Notes: generated from the sequence alone by a model not told the origin. 64,000 bases of DNA from Breviolum minutum Mf 1.05b.01 (GCA_000507305.1 DF241511.1:1-64000); one strand, 5' to 3'; shown: positions 22,601 to 31,908, counted from the stretch's first letter. Translations and numbers: made by a program.

Positions 22601-24441
22601 ACGATGTGCAAGACTTCACCATCAATCCTTTTGCACAACGATTGTTGCGCAATGCGACACTGCCCAAGTAACTCCCGAAGTGATGGTGCAGGCAAGTGCT
22701 GCAGTCCAACCTTAGGATTGGGTTTGTCATCTACGGTCGTCACTTCATAAGGAATGGTTGGGGAAACCTCGAACCCATGTGTCTTTAACCATTTGGAAGG
22801 TCTCAGGAAGTCGTGGTCAAAGGGTGGACGTGGGTGTTCCTCAACAACCAAAATCTCCTGTTCCCCAAGTTCCTGGTCAACTGGGTCAACAATGGCATCA
22901 ACAGGTTCGTTGATTGCACAATCACTTACGATCCTTTCACCTACAAACTCACCGGCACTGTTCATCAAGACCCTATGGTGACCAACAATCGCTGGTGTCA
23001 TCTCAGCCAATTGAAGTCCGGTCCTGTGCATGGCTCGGCAGAGGTTTGCCAATGATGGCACGGATACGGATGCAAAGGGCGACAAATGTCCACATAACAT
23101 GTGCAGCCTTGAAAGCTGTAGCAAAACATGGGCAATTGAAATCCCGTTACCTACCAGTTGCCAACACAAATGCAAATCGGCTGGAAAACGAATCGTGCAC
23201 GGGAGACCCAATGCTGCGGCTGCTTCCCATGGTGAAATGTAACGTGGACCGGCTGGTGATTTCAAAAGGCATGTATGCAGCCCTTTGGCATGAAGGAGAT
23301 CAAAATCGAGTTGATGTTGACGACCATATGATGCAACCAACCCTTTCCATGGTTTGTTGTTTGGAACAACTCGGCAATTCAAACTATCCGGTTTACGATT
23401 TTCCCACCAATGAGGTATGAAATGTGGATCGGATAACTTTCTCAAAGCCTCTTCATCAGGAACCAATTCATTCAAATGATGTTCAGGAACCGTGTGAAAA
23501 AGGGCCCCATACCCGATCAAACCACCCAAGAAAGGGTTCGAAGGAAGATGCAATTGTTTTGCAGCCGTACGAACTTCTGGAGAGATGTGAGGACTCAAAC
23601 CACGATCTACGAATGTGCCTAACCACCTTTCACGAATAAGGGGGAGTACACCATCACAATTATCAATGTCCTGGTGGATACAGTCAAATCCCATCTTTTC
23701 AGCAAATGTCATCACCACGTGGTAATGCGGATGCGAACGAAAACCCTTGACATTTTCCAATGTCATCGTGGCCATGGCATAGTCACGACCTTTCCGAAAC
23801 ATCGCCGGAGTGTTGAGACCCATCTGCACATGCAAACCTCTCTGATGGCCAATTGATGACCAAGGCTGGCAGTTGGTGCTGAACAACACATGCCGAACAT
23901 TCATGATAGAAAGGATAGTCCAAATACGATCATCATTTGCATCACCAATGAAAATCGCTTGTTGGGGAATAGAACCATCACAAAGAAATTGTTTCCAAGT
24001 ATCTTCGAATTGAAAAACCGGAATACCAGTAGCAACACTCGCCGCTTTGGCAGTATGTTCATCGATTTCAACCATGTAAGAAATTTCTTTCCCTAGCAAT
24101 CGTGCACCGTGAGTCCAACCAGCGAATCCGGAAAAAAGCTCAGCAATGCAACCATCGGATGTCTTGGCAAGGTGTGGAGGCCTGAAACTGATCCTAGCAC
24201 CAGCAGATAGCGATGCCACTGCGTACTTGGGTTCTAAGAAAGTCATGCCCCAAATCCAAAGCACTTGACCCCGGAACAGGTGTTTGTCTAAGGAATGATC
24301 GAAACAAATCTCAATGATCCCGTGGCCAGCAACTGAAACCTTCCAGAAAGAACCCTCCTTGTTGGAAAGACGATCGCAGAGAATCGCCACCATATGAGGA
24401 TCATCCGTGAAATCCAGATGTGCCACCAGATCCATCGCCAT
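19675..24441 (-). CDS. Retroelement ORF: C5-cytosine DNA methyltransferase fused to an ORF1-like region
   Basis: 1588 residues from ATG (24441), uninterrupted. Residues about 95-445 form a complete C5-methyltransferase order: motif I IAELFSGFAGWTHGA (99-113), motif IV STNCQPWSSIGHQRG with Cys191 (NC replaces the usual PC), motif VI LENVKG (Glu229), motif VIII GVLPLIRERW (264-273), motif IX PWEAAAALGLP and motif X QLVGNGIS (428-435). The part between VIII and IX would recognise the target. After about 600 unrecognised residues comes CPLPGGAK, then a basic run KGKGKGAKGQSGKGKQQ (about 1063-1080) able to bind nucleic acid. A coiled coil occupies about 1490-1570 and the end is basic (HKRQRKDAQ). 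Expected activity is 5-methylcytosine formation on DNA, possibly on the element's own copies. Intactness contrasts with the broken downstream polymerase. Confidence 0.85.
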   Translation of the reverse strand: MAMDLVAHLDFTDDPHMVAILCDRLSNKEGSFWKVSVAGHGIIEICFDHSLDKHLFRGQVLWIWGMTFLEPKYAVASLSAGARISFRPPHLAKTSDGCIAELFSGFAGWTHGARLLGKEISYMVEIDEHTAKAASVATGIPVFQFEDTWKQFLCDGSIPQQAIFIGDANDDRIWTILSIMNVRHVLFSTNCQPWSSIGHQRGLHVQMGLNTPAMFRKGRDYAMATMTLENVKGFRSHPHYHVVMTFAEKMGFDCIHQDIDNCDGVLPLIRERWLGTFVDRGLSPHISPEVRTAAKQLHLPSNPFLGGLIGYGALFHTVPEHHLNELVPDEEALRKLSDPHFIPHWWENRKPDSLNCRVVPNNKPWKGLVASYGRQHQLDFDLLHAKGLHTCLLKSPAGPRYISPWEAAAALGLPCTIRFPADLHLCWQLVGNGISIAHVLLQLSRLHMLCGHLSPFASVSVPSLANLCRAMHRTGLQLAEMTPAIVGHHRVLMNSAGEFVGERIVSDCAINEPVDAIVDPVDQELGEQEILVVEEHPRPPFDHDFLRPSKWLKTHGFEVSPTIPYEVTTVDDKPNPKVGLQHLPAPSLRELLGQCRIAQQSLCKRIDGEVLHIVIFASSLSRWTVLTWAPHGKTVAKLFMFVLPHFKPELVKHLIDHDIEVACDSIPYANPFRVIRFCPVDVLCKIHLTCDQNQVVVHPANLTTKCSDWICEFAARFNIPTCMLVLRCHEKEVPNDTFILALPGKTFSLHWVVPYHVPAVKPIVDGRLEPLDFQASSQFGTAQGDGNPKNVDGMKCFAARHPIWKTIRTVAKPLQTPISEVINCLFPDLVATCEPIIDAGGIIVPPSTKTSDMPNMQSFVVELNGDRPLPTLTLFQVPVQVGLCLFPDRLDVGDQPFRRWVRTPFKVQTFQVELPGALTLLELGSSFFAQITSAQTVQVTINHKLVDPCLAIREVSSTDTIDFRICPLPGGAKNDLANVITQALRKRGVPDDALDARTKSILATVPHDQLRTHIKEPDVTFWTSLKRLASEHRIRLVTAAELKVFQKSQRLAKKTEVVVETPAKGKGKGAKGQSGKGKQQNNAGHKLDLAFVQLETKYLSAEGHSNIQVLPKTDFGVDKQGVTLMTEKEAEAFFPVKSLSTGPLAILALCNVESCGSDLVMLPAIDKSGEPILLPIMIHNFGDVPVKFHPGDNSANTPEVASQVIEVTIRRTLVEDWSRVRDGLQYLASHNPSLKGGSIIAHWSFKPYGSNKKASSLDQAAYVHGYFRCKADCVDEVLKTSGKHGIFTIPRDDNRRPDPAFAIIPASEKLEHMMIQAQKHVMTLGIIEVQGGYAYRTRRENLQALRKALMPNSVWSEEGQPRAGDEMYVLKHVAVTTGAPQLTSALRQLGWDAVGIKPIGQSTWSVAAAQPPPSPHLLINGHFTIAIPAHDSNKKSNEAYRTLASVKHGVAVSAVPTTSPDEDMATVSQNHSRYNELKCDLSEQIDQIIEKKMQETRKQVGVLTETLTAQESKIDRIEAAVSQVQTDVQDQNLHVETRLTSIEQSVTTQGNSMLAQMNGMLQTFQNTLMSRLDVIESGDHKRQRKDAQ

Positions 24442-24516
24442 GAAAACCGTGTCACTAAAGATCAGACTCTGTTGAAGCCTACCTAGGAGCTGGGACCTGT
24501 CTGATCCGATAAGGCT

Positions 24517-24531
24517 ACTGTGACAGTAGAT
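24517..24531. repeat. Target-site duplication of the LINE element (5' side)
   Basis: Second copy of ACTGTGACAGTAGAT. The element's leader starts immediately inside it on the minus strand. Confidence 0.75.
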
Positions 24532-25123
24532 AGTGAAAGCAAAAAATGGCTTCCTTTGTAAACATTGAATATATAGATTATTTATCCACTGTTACAGTGT
24601 ACAGGATTTTGGAAATCCCTAATAAAGATGTGCTATTTGAAGATACCCTTTCTCCCATAATATTTAGCCAGGCAAGCCCATTCTAAGTGGGTTTTTATGT
24701 AATATATAGTTGTTTAATTTTCAACAAATAAGGGGACATCAGTCCTCTTTTTGGCACCAACCATATCAACAAAGAAACTGCTACATTCATCCTTAAAAGA
24801 ACAGGTCTAACTTGTTCAGCCTCTTGATTTTTAGTATCACTTCCTACTTGGAGGATCATCCCATGATTTGTAAATAGTTTGCAAAGATGGTTAGTTTTCG
24901 TCCCTTAACTGGGGTTGTGGGACCCCTTCCAAATGGCTGAACTTCATGGCTTCTACCCCAAAACCATGAAAACTGACGGTTTTAAGACCACCAAAAATGG
25001 GTGAAATAACCCACAAAAATAAAACTATATATTGGATTCCCATGGGTAGTTACTAATTACAATTTTCGCCCACATCCCGTTCTTAAAGGAACCAGGATTC
25101 AATGGAAAGTAAGTTTTTGGCAC
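24532..25123. other. Stretch without a recognised gene, with a family D fragment
   Basis: A family D left end (TCCTACTTGGAGGATCATCC) starts near 24842 and its internal GGGACCCCTTCCAAATGGC is seen, but the right end is missing. No exon recognised. Confidence 0.5.
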
Positions 25124-25217
25124 AGGTGCATCACCAGGTGCTCCCAACTGTTCCAAACGAAACATCACTTCTGGCATATCCACCGTCATTTCCTCACGTC
25201 GGACGAGCAGACTTGAT
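25124..25217 (-). CDS. Putative exon
   Basis: Between TTGACTCAG and CACCT|GTGCCA the strand reads SSLLVRREEMTVDMPEVMF then RLEQLGAPGDAP, 31 codons plus one base. Charged, mildly heptad-like, no known domain. Confidence 0.55.
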
Positions 25218-25247
25218 CTGAGTCAAGGTGAATGGATTTTTGTTTAA

Positions 25248-25320
25248 GGCGAAAAAACTAGAATTAACATATCCCACCGAGCCTTGGGATATGTTAGTTG
25301 CTTGGAGGGTTGGTAAGTAT
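25248..25320. repeat. Short hairpin element related to family B
   Basis: ATTAACATATCCCA(CCGAGCCT)TGGGATATGTTAGTT is a compact inverted repeat with the family B word AACATATCCC. Confidence 0.5.
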
Positions 25321-25682
25321 CCCCGATTTCTGCCAGATCTCCTTGAGTGTGATTTTTGTTGTTGTTGCCTGATGTTTGTCGAATCATTGCCACAAAGCAA
25401 TTAAAATCAATTCAAATTCCTGTTCAATACTAGGGCGTCCATTTGAAAATAATAACTACTATATAGTAGTTAGTAAGAAGGCTTATAACCTATTTACGTG
25501 ACTTGCAACCTATGTATATGGTGGTTAAAATCCATTTACTAAGTACCATGGACATACTTTCCAACAGTAAAAACATCACAGCGAAAACTATCCGCCGCGG
25601 CTTGATTTCTATCACATCTGGATGCATTTGATCATGGTCCAACAAACAAAATGACCATTTTGGAGAAAACTCTATTACCGCA

Positions 25683-25790
25683 TACTATTGTTGATGGAAG
25701 AAATCCTGCACCACCCGGGATGTATAAAACCTTGTAAATTGTGGGAAAAACTGCATATCAACTGGTGCAGGATTTCATACATCAACAGTA
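25683..25790. repeat. TIR element, family A
   Basis: TTGATGGAAGAAATCCTGCA at the left pairs with TGGTGCAGGATTTCATACAT at the right. The left tip has a small insertion. Confidence 0.75.
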
Positions 25791-25822
25791 TCTCTTGAAG
25801 CCCGCTCAAGTGATGTCAAGAT

Positions 25823-25866
25823 AATTCATCAAATTTCCATCAAATTTCCATCAAATTTCCATCCAT
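25823..25866. repeat. Short tandem repeat, 11-bp unit
   Basis: About three copies of ATCAAATTTCC. On the minus strand they lie just past the coding part of the neighbouring exon. Confidence 0.7.
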
Positions 25867-25899
25867 TTCTTTCCCTCTTTGACTCCTCCCGCGGCAAAC

Positions 25900-25961
25900 C
25901 CTGGTGTTCCAGGAAAGTCATCAAACGTCGCAGTTGGTCTTCCTTCAGGGGCCCAGTTGTG
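25900..25961 (-). CDS. Putative exon, helical and charged
   Basis: After CAACGACTCAG the strand reads TTGPLKEDQLRRLMTFLEHQ, ending G|GTTTGC. The frame stays open another 60 bases (LPREESKRERNGW), so the donor may be further on. Confidence 0.55.
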
Positions 25962-26383
25962 CTGAGTCGTTGGATATAGCTGGCTCACTCGTGTGAAGAA
26001 AGCCTATGACCCGCTTTATGTTACCCTACATATTGGTTTATATTGACCCTTTACTAACCTGCCTTTTGGTATCTGTGCCATCTATTTTGACCTTGAAGTA
26101 CATTGAATACATCTAACAAACACTACAAGTCTAATTCACCAAACTCACCAACCGAAAAAAATCACGTAAAGAATTTCAGGGCATTCTTTTAGGAGAGTCC
26201 GAAACCTTTTATCACCATGACAAAAAATGGGTTTTGAAGGTGCTCAAAACCGAGAATCCAGGAATATGAACATCAACCTTTCTTTGCACATGCAAGAAGC
26301 AGTATCATAACATGGAAGTGTATATCTATATATGTACTACAATTGAATATGCATTCCATCATTCCACCAGCAGCTTTTGTATA

Positions 26384-26470
26384 TCAATGGGTCTCTAAGA
26401 GTACTTTCTTCACACCTTCCTTTCGATCAGGAAGGGTGTCATTCTCTTGAGGGAGTGGTCCAGTCATAAG
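26384..26470 (-). CDS. Putative exon with stop codon
   Basis: The acceptor GATTTGCAG precedes LMTGPLPQENDTLPDRKEG and VKKVLLETH, then TGA. It may be a terminal exon. An internal AAG|GTGTGA could instead be a donor. Confidence 0.45.
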   Translation of the reverse strand, partial: LMTGPLPQENDTLPDRKEGVKKVLLETH

Positions 26471-26714
26471 CTGCAAATCAAATGTAGAGCCACCAAACAA
26501 GGACAAATTTCAGAATCTTCCACCCAACCTGGAAAATCACCAAACAAATAAGAAAATGGTGTGAAGAGGTGATATTGCTGTAATTTGGTGCTTTTGATCC
26601 TCTGCCAATGAGAGAAAAACCAAACCCTCTTACATATAAACTCCGCGCGGAAAACAACAAAGAGATTCCACCATGTAATTCAAGTCATTGAAGAGGCAAA
26701 ATTGAGAAGGAATC

Positions 26715-26801
26715 TCAAAACTGGAAGTTGTAGCCGCCCCCATTGTTTGGAGGGGATATCCCTGCCTGAATTGCATACGTTTCCCTCATCTGCTGCATTT
26801 C
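26715..26801 (-). CDS. Putative C-terminal exon
   Basis: After CCACGTTCAG the strand reads EMQQMRETYAIQAGISPP then NNGGGYNFQF and TGA. The first part is coiled-coil-like. The Gly/Asn-rich tail before a stop resembles a real protein end. Confidence 0.55.
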   Translation of the reverse strand, partial: EMQQMRETYAIQAGISPPNNGGGYNFQF

Positions 26802-26899
26802 CTGAACGTGGGCACTGGGTATCTCACTCACATGGGGCTTACAATATGGGAAGCAACCAGTTCCAAACACATTTTCTCATCGAGTGACGATTCATAACA

Positions 26900-27900
26900 A
26901 ACTTTCATACTAAAAAACATGCTGAACAGTATCATTTTGGAGTCTTTATGGGACCAGCGGTCACTGACAGGTAACCCCAAGGGATAAATGTATGGAAAAT
27001 AATTGGTCAAGGCCATGGCAGTTTACTGCTAGTGTAACTCACCCAAATATGTTATGGATACCTAACCTATACCCCTTTCGCAACACATTAAATGAAGGAA
27101 TACGGCCTCAACTCTAAACTCATTCCGATGGTCGAAATCCTGCACCAGTTCTGATAATCAAAAGCACTCTCATTCATGAAATATAATGAAATATCTACCA
27201 CAACTATAGAAACTGGCTATCTTAGCACAATTTCTACATCAACATGATATGGATACTTCCCGCAACCAATGGATAGCAATTGGTGGACGTCTACCAACAC
27301 ATCACAAACCTTCCAATTTATCTCTTCCATTTGAATGGAACCTGGTCAAGACCAGCATCTGAGTGAGGCGCCTGGCCATCGGACAAGGGGAAATTCCTGA
27401 CTGGATTTTTGTTTGGACCGTTCAAACGACATAACTTTGAACATCACTGTATAATAGAAATCTATAATATCTACATAATATACACCTTTATACTGCTTTC
27501 ATAAGTTCACAAATGATTCGGTTTAAGGAAAAAATATGCAGACATGCATGGCAGTGGCTACATATCCTGGTCATTTAATTATATTAACTAATGATGGTGA
27601 GTCAGGTTTTTACTATGCTTCACCCAAGCAACACTTCCGTGGTTCGGTGGAACATGTGTTCCTGGAAAATGAGTAAACGTACAATTCCATCATGGCCGAA
27701 ATGCTTGTTCTTAACATAAACAATGCATCAATGCCAACTTGTTGAGTTCACCGCTTCCGAACTTAAAAAGTATGCCATTCCGAAACAGAAAGAATCATCT
27801 TGCAAGCATTTTTCAAGTGATGTGGATGAAATTTTGGAGTTGTTTTTCCCAGGTAGTACTTGATGTTATCCAGAAAGATCCTCCCCTCCCTCCGCAGGCC
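26900..27900. other. Stretch without a recognised gene
   Basis: AT-rich. I found no exon with credible boundaries or a known repeat. Confidence 0.4.
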
Positions 27901-27925
27901 CCGATGGGCGGATCCATTCCGCCAC

Positions 27926-27983
27926 CTGCTTTTGGACTTCTATCAAAGCTTCCTCGTGGGACTCCGCGATGTCTTTGAGTTGC
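27926..27983 (-). CDS. Putative exon, coiled-coil-like
   Basis: Between TTGACGGCAG and AAGCAG|GTGGCG the strand reads QLKDIAESHEEALIEVQKQ. A family C remnant (CAAATTGGATGATTTCCCCA) lies directly upstream at about 27991-28030. Confidence 0.6.
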
Positions 27984-28042
27984 CTGCCGTCAAATTGGAT
28001 GATTTCCCCAAGGTTCGGGGTGAAAATAAAACATACCAACTA

Positions 28043-28053
28043 GCAACAACAGC

Positions 28054-28089
<36 letters not shown>
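28043..28089. repeat. (CAA)n microsatellite
   Basis: About 15 CAA/ACA units with one AGC interruption. Confidence 0.9.
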
Positions 28090-28090
<1 letters not shown>

Positions 28091-28400
28091 GCACATGATC
28101 AACAAATTCTTACACCATCTAGAAAGTACACACAATTCCGACCTCTATACTTGGTCCTGTTATTTCCATACATCAGGCAGTACCATTATGACCCTGGAGA
28201 CCATCAAGTTGATCACTACAGGATTTGAATCACTTCTACCCACAGCATGCATGGTTCAGGGTTGTACCAAATCTTCCACTTCCTACCAAAACCTTACATT
28301 GCAACTAGTTTAACTACAGTATCTCACACAAAAAACCTGCCATCTCTAGAAAAATAAACATCAACATTTGTTAAGTGAAATTAACTAATTTTTTTTGGGG

Positions 28401-28508
28401 TGGCAGTTTGGCTGCTGTCCTGTTCAAATGTTCCAGCTCTTGATCCATTTCAGCACGATCAGCCAAACGCAGCTGTTGCATCTCGCTACGCACAGCCTGG
28501 CTGAAATT
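28401..28508 (-). CDS. Putative exon, coiled-coil-like
   Basis: After CAATCTTGCAG the strand reads NFSQAVRSEMQQLRLADRAE and MDQELEHLNRTAAKLP, a strong heptad pattern. The 3' edge is uncertain. Confidence 0.6.
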
Positions 28509-28529
28509 CTGCAAGATTGGTCCCCTACG

Positions 28530-28780
28530 ATCGTTATAGGGACCCATAACTCCACTTATAGGGCTGAAATAACCCTAGGTTTTGTTGTGGTGTCACGTCA
28601 TGTCGATGTATTATCAATAAGTAGATGACTTGGCACAAGGTGGGCCCCAAATAGTTACAACTTATGGGCCCATAACTCCATTTATATAGGGGTGACAAAA
28701 TCTCCAGTTACCCATTTATTTTCGGCCATGTCTAGAGGTGAGTTAACTCCATTTATAACTTAGGTGCCCATCATGTGGCT
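28530..28780. repeat. Dispersed element, family H (degenerate)
   Basis: Repeated words CCATAACTCCACTTATA, GGGCCCATAACTCCATTTAT and CACAAGGTGGGCCCC are shared with 39605-39700, 58140-58310 and 62844-63058. Confidence 0.5.
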
Positions 28781-29088
28781 AATGGGCTACCATCAACTTG
28801 GGGTGGATAAGGTCACAACTGCGGAATTCCTTCCTGGTGATGGGACGAAATCTGAAATCCACGGGTCTGGGATTGCTCAAAACTTTGTTGATATAGGTAG
28901 GGTACTTGCTCTTTTCCCCAAAATCATGGAAGTGGAAAATGGCGAAAGGTAACTACTATTGGAGATACACCGATTGTTCATTGAACCATGATTATAACCC
29001 CGCTAAAGGTATGTTTTGAGTCCATGACTTTCCGAACTTCCCAAGGTGGGATATGGACTTGTTTCCTGGAGACCTATGATGATGGAAC

Positions 29089-29172
29089 ATCCCATCCGAT
29101 CCACCCAGATTCCTCCAAGGAAGGTGCAATGACTTTTTCAAAACGATCCCCTGCAGCACTGAGACGTTGCTC
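29089..29172 (-). CDS. Putative exon
   Basis: Between CTCCACAG and GGGAT|GTTCCA, 28 codons read EQRLSAAGDRFEKVIAPSLE then ESGWIGWD. Amphipathic and charged, no domain recognised. Confidence 0.55.
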
Positions 29173-29204
29173 CTGTGGAGATTTTACCAATGGGATGGGT
29201 TGGG

Positions 29205-29310
29205 TTGGGGTTGCCTTAGGTCAGATTAGAGCTTTAGGATAGGTTAGGGTAGGTTACACGTTAGGTTTGGTTGGGTTAGTTTACGTTAGGTTGGTTGTGG
29301 ATGGTGTTCG
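29205..29310. repeat. Degenerate GGTTAG-type repeats
   Basis: Irregular runs of GGTTAGG, TAGGTT and GGGTTAG reminiscent of telomere-type units but neither regular nor terminal. Confidence 0.4.
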
Positions 29311-29319
29311 TTGGTTGCT

Positions 29320-30065
29320 GTATTGCACCTAGAACCTCGACACATCATGGCAATAGTAAAATATGCAGTGCTACCATCATGGTAAAGCTATTTCAATGAT
29401 CCCTCTCCCTTGCCAGCTAAGTGGTTAAGTGCACGTCATAGATGGGAAACTATACATGGGGGGAGTTACAACCAAGTCACTAGTCATTTAAAACACCTCA
29501 CGGATCATTCAGTACTAGAAGTCAACTCATCCTGATCTTCTAACTGCACTGAAAGTGATAATGGAACTGATGGAAGTCTTCTTCTGCTAGACTATCTCAT
29601 CAAATTGGATGCATGGAAGAGCTGTGAGGTTTCATTTTCTTGGGATCAAATCATCCATTAAACATTGTCTGTTTAATGAATGTGGCAAAAATATGGAGCA
29701 TGCTCACCTAAACATCATGCTTTCGTGGACCTTAACATTTCGTACTTGCTTCCATTTAGATGTAGCAACAACCCAACTCTCATCTCCAAAATATCCGAGC
29801 TGATAACATCACTAGGTACTCAAAAAGTCATGCTGCATAAAGGTAAAGCATGTTGCAACAAACATGCAACACAAACCCTGCTGAAAGAAACGGCACGGTT
29901 CTGAGTTACATCAAGATTCTTCACCATTCACACTGTGTCTAGTAGGTCAAAACTTACAGCCAAATATACAGTATATATAGTATATAAGTGCCAAAACTTT
30001 TCATAACCATTTATTCAACCAAAGCCGCCATCCCCAAACTCCCCGCAGAAAAAACACCAAAAAAC
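29320..30065. other. Stretch without a recognised gene
   Basis: Nothing supported on either strand. Confidence 0.4.
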
Positions 30066-30138
30066 CGTGGTACAACGTAGCGTCCTGGCTTTCGGTTTTC
30101 ACCCGCAAGTTTGCCAAAGCGGCAGAATGCTCATCCAA
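30066..30138 (-). CDS. Putative exon, coiled-coil-like
   Basis: The acceptor TGCACGCAG leads into LDEHSAALANLRVKTESQDA then TLYH, ending G|GTTTTT. Confidence 0.55.
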
Positions 30139-30429
30139 CTGCGTGCAGGCAAAAGTGGCTGTAAACTAAGCATCCATAGACAACGGCATGTCAGTCATGT
30201 CTTTTTGGCAAATCGGGTGTACTTTCCGCACATGTGGACGCACATCCAAGTACATGCCCAGAGTGTCTTCTCCAGTCATCTCAGCCTCGTACCTATCTCA
30301 CAATGCACGTTGGAAGGAAATCCTTCACCACCTAGGAGGTATTGTACTATATAACCCCCCAAACAAAACATGTTCCAAAAATATTTGTTGCCCATCAACA
30401 CGGCTTATCCCGCCCAAAAAATCCTCATC

Positions 30430-30531
30430 TCAGCACCCTCTACCATTCCACCACTCGCCTGTGCTGCCATTTGTTTGGATAACTTAGCTAATTCAGATTC
30501 CAATGCCCTGGCAACTTCAAACTCTTCCGGC
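30430..30531 (-). CDS. Putative exon, coiled-coil-like
   Basis: After TATAGCTTAG the strand reads PEEFEVARALESELAKLSKQ and MAAQASGGMVEGAEM. A clear heptad repeat. The 3' edge is not resolved. Confidence 0.55.
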
Positions 30532-30559
30532 CTAAGCTATAGCAAACACAAAAAAACAC

Positions 30560-30653
30560 CAGGGCAAACATTTGGGCCATATGAAACATGTGGGGGCCAT
30601 ACTTTTGCTGAAGACTTTTGTGAAGTTCGTTTGCTAGATATGTCTGATACTGT
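30560..30653 (-). CDS. Putative exon downstream of a TIR intron
   Basis: It begins after CAACAG of the 30648-30763 element and reads YQTYLANELHKSLQQKYGPH then MFHMAQMFAL, ending before GTGTTT. The frame matches an upstream open segment (YIKKRLYQAT) if the element is spliced out from GTTGATGG to CAACAG. Its 3' end is only about 28 bases from the next acceptor-like site, which is unresolved. Confidence 0.45.
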
Positions 30654-30763
30654 TGATGGAAGACATCCGGCAATCACCTGTTGAGGTTGGTAGCTTATCC
30701 CATTATTTGCAGGGTTTTGTGCATCCCAGGTGGTTGTTTGGGATTTCTAAACCATCAACAGTA
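30648..30763 (-). repeat. TIR element, family A, candidate intron
   Basis: TACTGTTGATGG...CCATCAACAGTA. Imperfect flanking words on the minus strand (ATATCAAGC upstream, ATATCTAGC downstream) may be the remains of a target duplication. Confidence 0.6.
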
Positions 30764-31080
30764 GCTTGATATAGTCTTTTCTTTATGTAGCATGCGGTGT
30801 AACCTGGCGTGTACTATATATGTAATTTAATAGTTTCAGGTTGCTTACACTGAGACATATCAAAACATGAGGTGATGGATCATCATAAGGGGTGCTATGT
30901 AGAAAACAAGGTTGAGTCAATATAAGTAAATGCTTTCTCAAAATTTGGATTAGTCAAACGTTCTGAAACCATTGACCATTGTGTATAGGTAAACTTGAGA
31001 AAGTACTCCGCATGTGTAGTAGTGATAAATACGATTCTAGTGCTGATACTGTGATGAGCAAGGAGTGAAAAGTAATCACG

Positions 31081-31165
31081 ACCATGCTCATGCTCATCCT
31101 GCTGCTGATGATGACGACGATGATGATGACGAGGATGAGCATGAAAATCAAAATAAACATGAACA
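31081..31165. repeat. Imperfect trinucleotide tract (ATG/GAC type)
   Basis: Runs of GATGAT, GACGAC and CATGCTCATG. All frames are low-complexity peptides, so I do not call a gene. Confidence 0.6.
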
Positions 31166-31445
31166 TTAACATGACGATAAAACAAACACTTATGACGACA
31201 ATGGTGTTGAGAACGAAGAACCACACAAGTAGAATCACGTGTTCCTTGCCATTCTTATCTTTTCTTTACCAGCCACAAGTCCACAAAAACATTGATCCCA
31301 CACTTCAACAAACACATGAATCACGAAAGACATAGGCATACAACATACATGTCATCCACATATAACCCACCTGTTGATCTCTAACAATCTCCCATTGAAA
31401 AAAGACTCTCCACTGAGACCTAGACGACGCATGTCTGGGACTCAC

Positions 31446-31599
31446 CTGGAACAGTTCTCCAAATCAAGACTGATCGGAGGGGCATCTCCTTTTTTGTTGA
31501 GCAAGTTGAGATATATCTTTTGAGCTCTTCCATTGTGTTGGTTAAAGGATTGTTGAGGTTTTCGTATCCTCAGCATCCAAGTGTGGCAAGTCACAAATC
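31446..31599 (-). CDS. Well-bounded internal exon
   Basis: A strong acceptor (TGCATTTTCAG) and a consensus donor (CCAG|GTGAGT) enclose 154 bases open in one frame, FVTCHTWMLRIRKPQQSFNQ ... KKGDAPPISLDLENCS. Basic first half, acidic end, no domain recognised. Another frame closes half-way. Confidence 0.65.
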
Positions 31600-31820
31600 C
31601 TGAAAATGCACCATGATGACATGATGGGCTTACACTTCTGAATGCAGGCCGAAAGCTTCCCCGAAAAAAATCAAAATCTTTCAAAGCTATATGTAAGTCT
31701 ACAAACTCCTATAATGGTCAAACCGCTATTCCTTCAACCCTTCACAAATCAGACTGATCAAGCAGGCTCCAAGAAACTCACCAGTGAAAACAACAGGTCT
31801 TCTCCGCAAAAAACACTCAC

Positions 31821-31908
31821 AGTGCGAATGTGACGAAGATGTTCCCCAAGGATAAGCCACTGGCCCACTGGCAAAGGATTTTCCCTTGACACTTGGCGCT
31901 TGTCATTC
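31821..31908 (-). CDS. Putative internal exon
   Basis: It starts after ATTTCAAAG and ends at a consensus donor (ACT|GTGAGT). It reads NDKRQVSRENPLPVGQWLIL then GEHLRHIRT. Its phase does not connect directly to the exon at 31599, so a small exon may lie between. Confidence 0.55.

Larger units (their letters stand above)
13442..24516 (-). mobile_element. LINE-like retroelement encoding a cytosine methyltransferase
   Basis: An 11,075-bp minus-strand insertion between identical 15-bp direct repeats. Order: a 5' leader of about 75 bp; a 1588-residue ORF with an N-terminal C5-DNA methyltransferase and a C-terminal coiled coil; a Cys-rich hydrophobic ORF; an NPGP (2A-like) motif; an APE-type endonuclease; a reverse transcriptase; a CCHC knuckle; RNase H; and a short 3' tail ending GAAAGTCGAAA, with no long poly(A). 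No long terminal repeats are present. The second half is frameshifted, so this copy is probably not autonomous. Dinoflagellate retrotransposons with built-in methyltransferases are known in the literature; whether this family is one of them cannot be decided here. Confidence 0.85.

Noticed and set aside
13442..24516. LTR retrotransposon
   Set aside because: No long terminal repeats or integrase. The endonuclease is APE-type and the ends carry a 15-bp duplication, as for a LINE.
25194..25400. 68-codon minus-strand ORF (GNDSTNIRQQQQKS...)
   Set aside because: Gln run from a short CAA repeat, and the frame passes into a hairpin element.
29205..29310. Telomere or internal telomeric array
   Set aside because: The units are irregular, few and far from any end.
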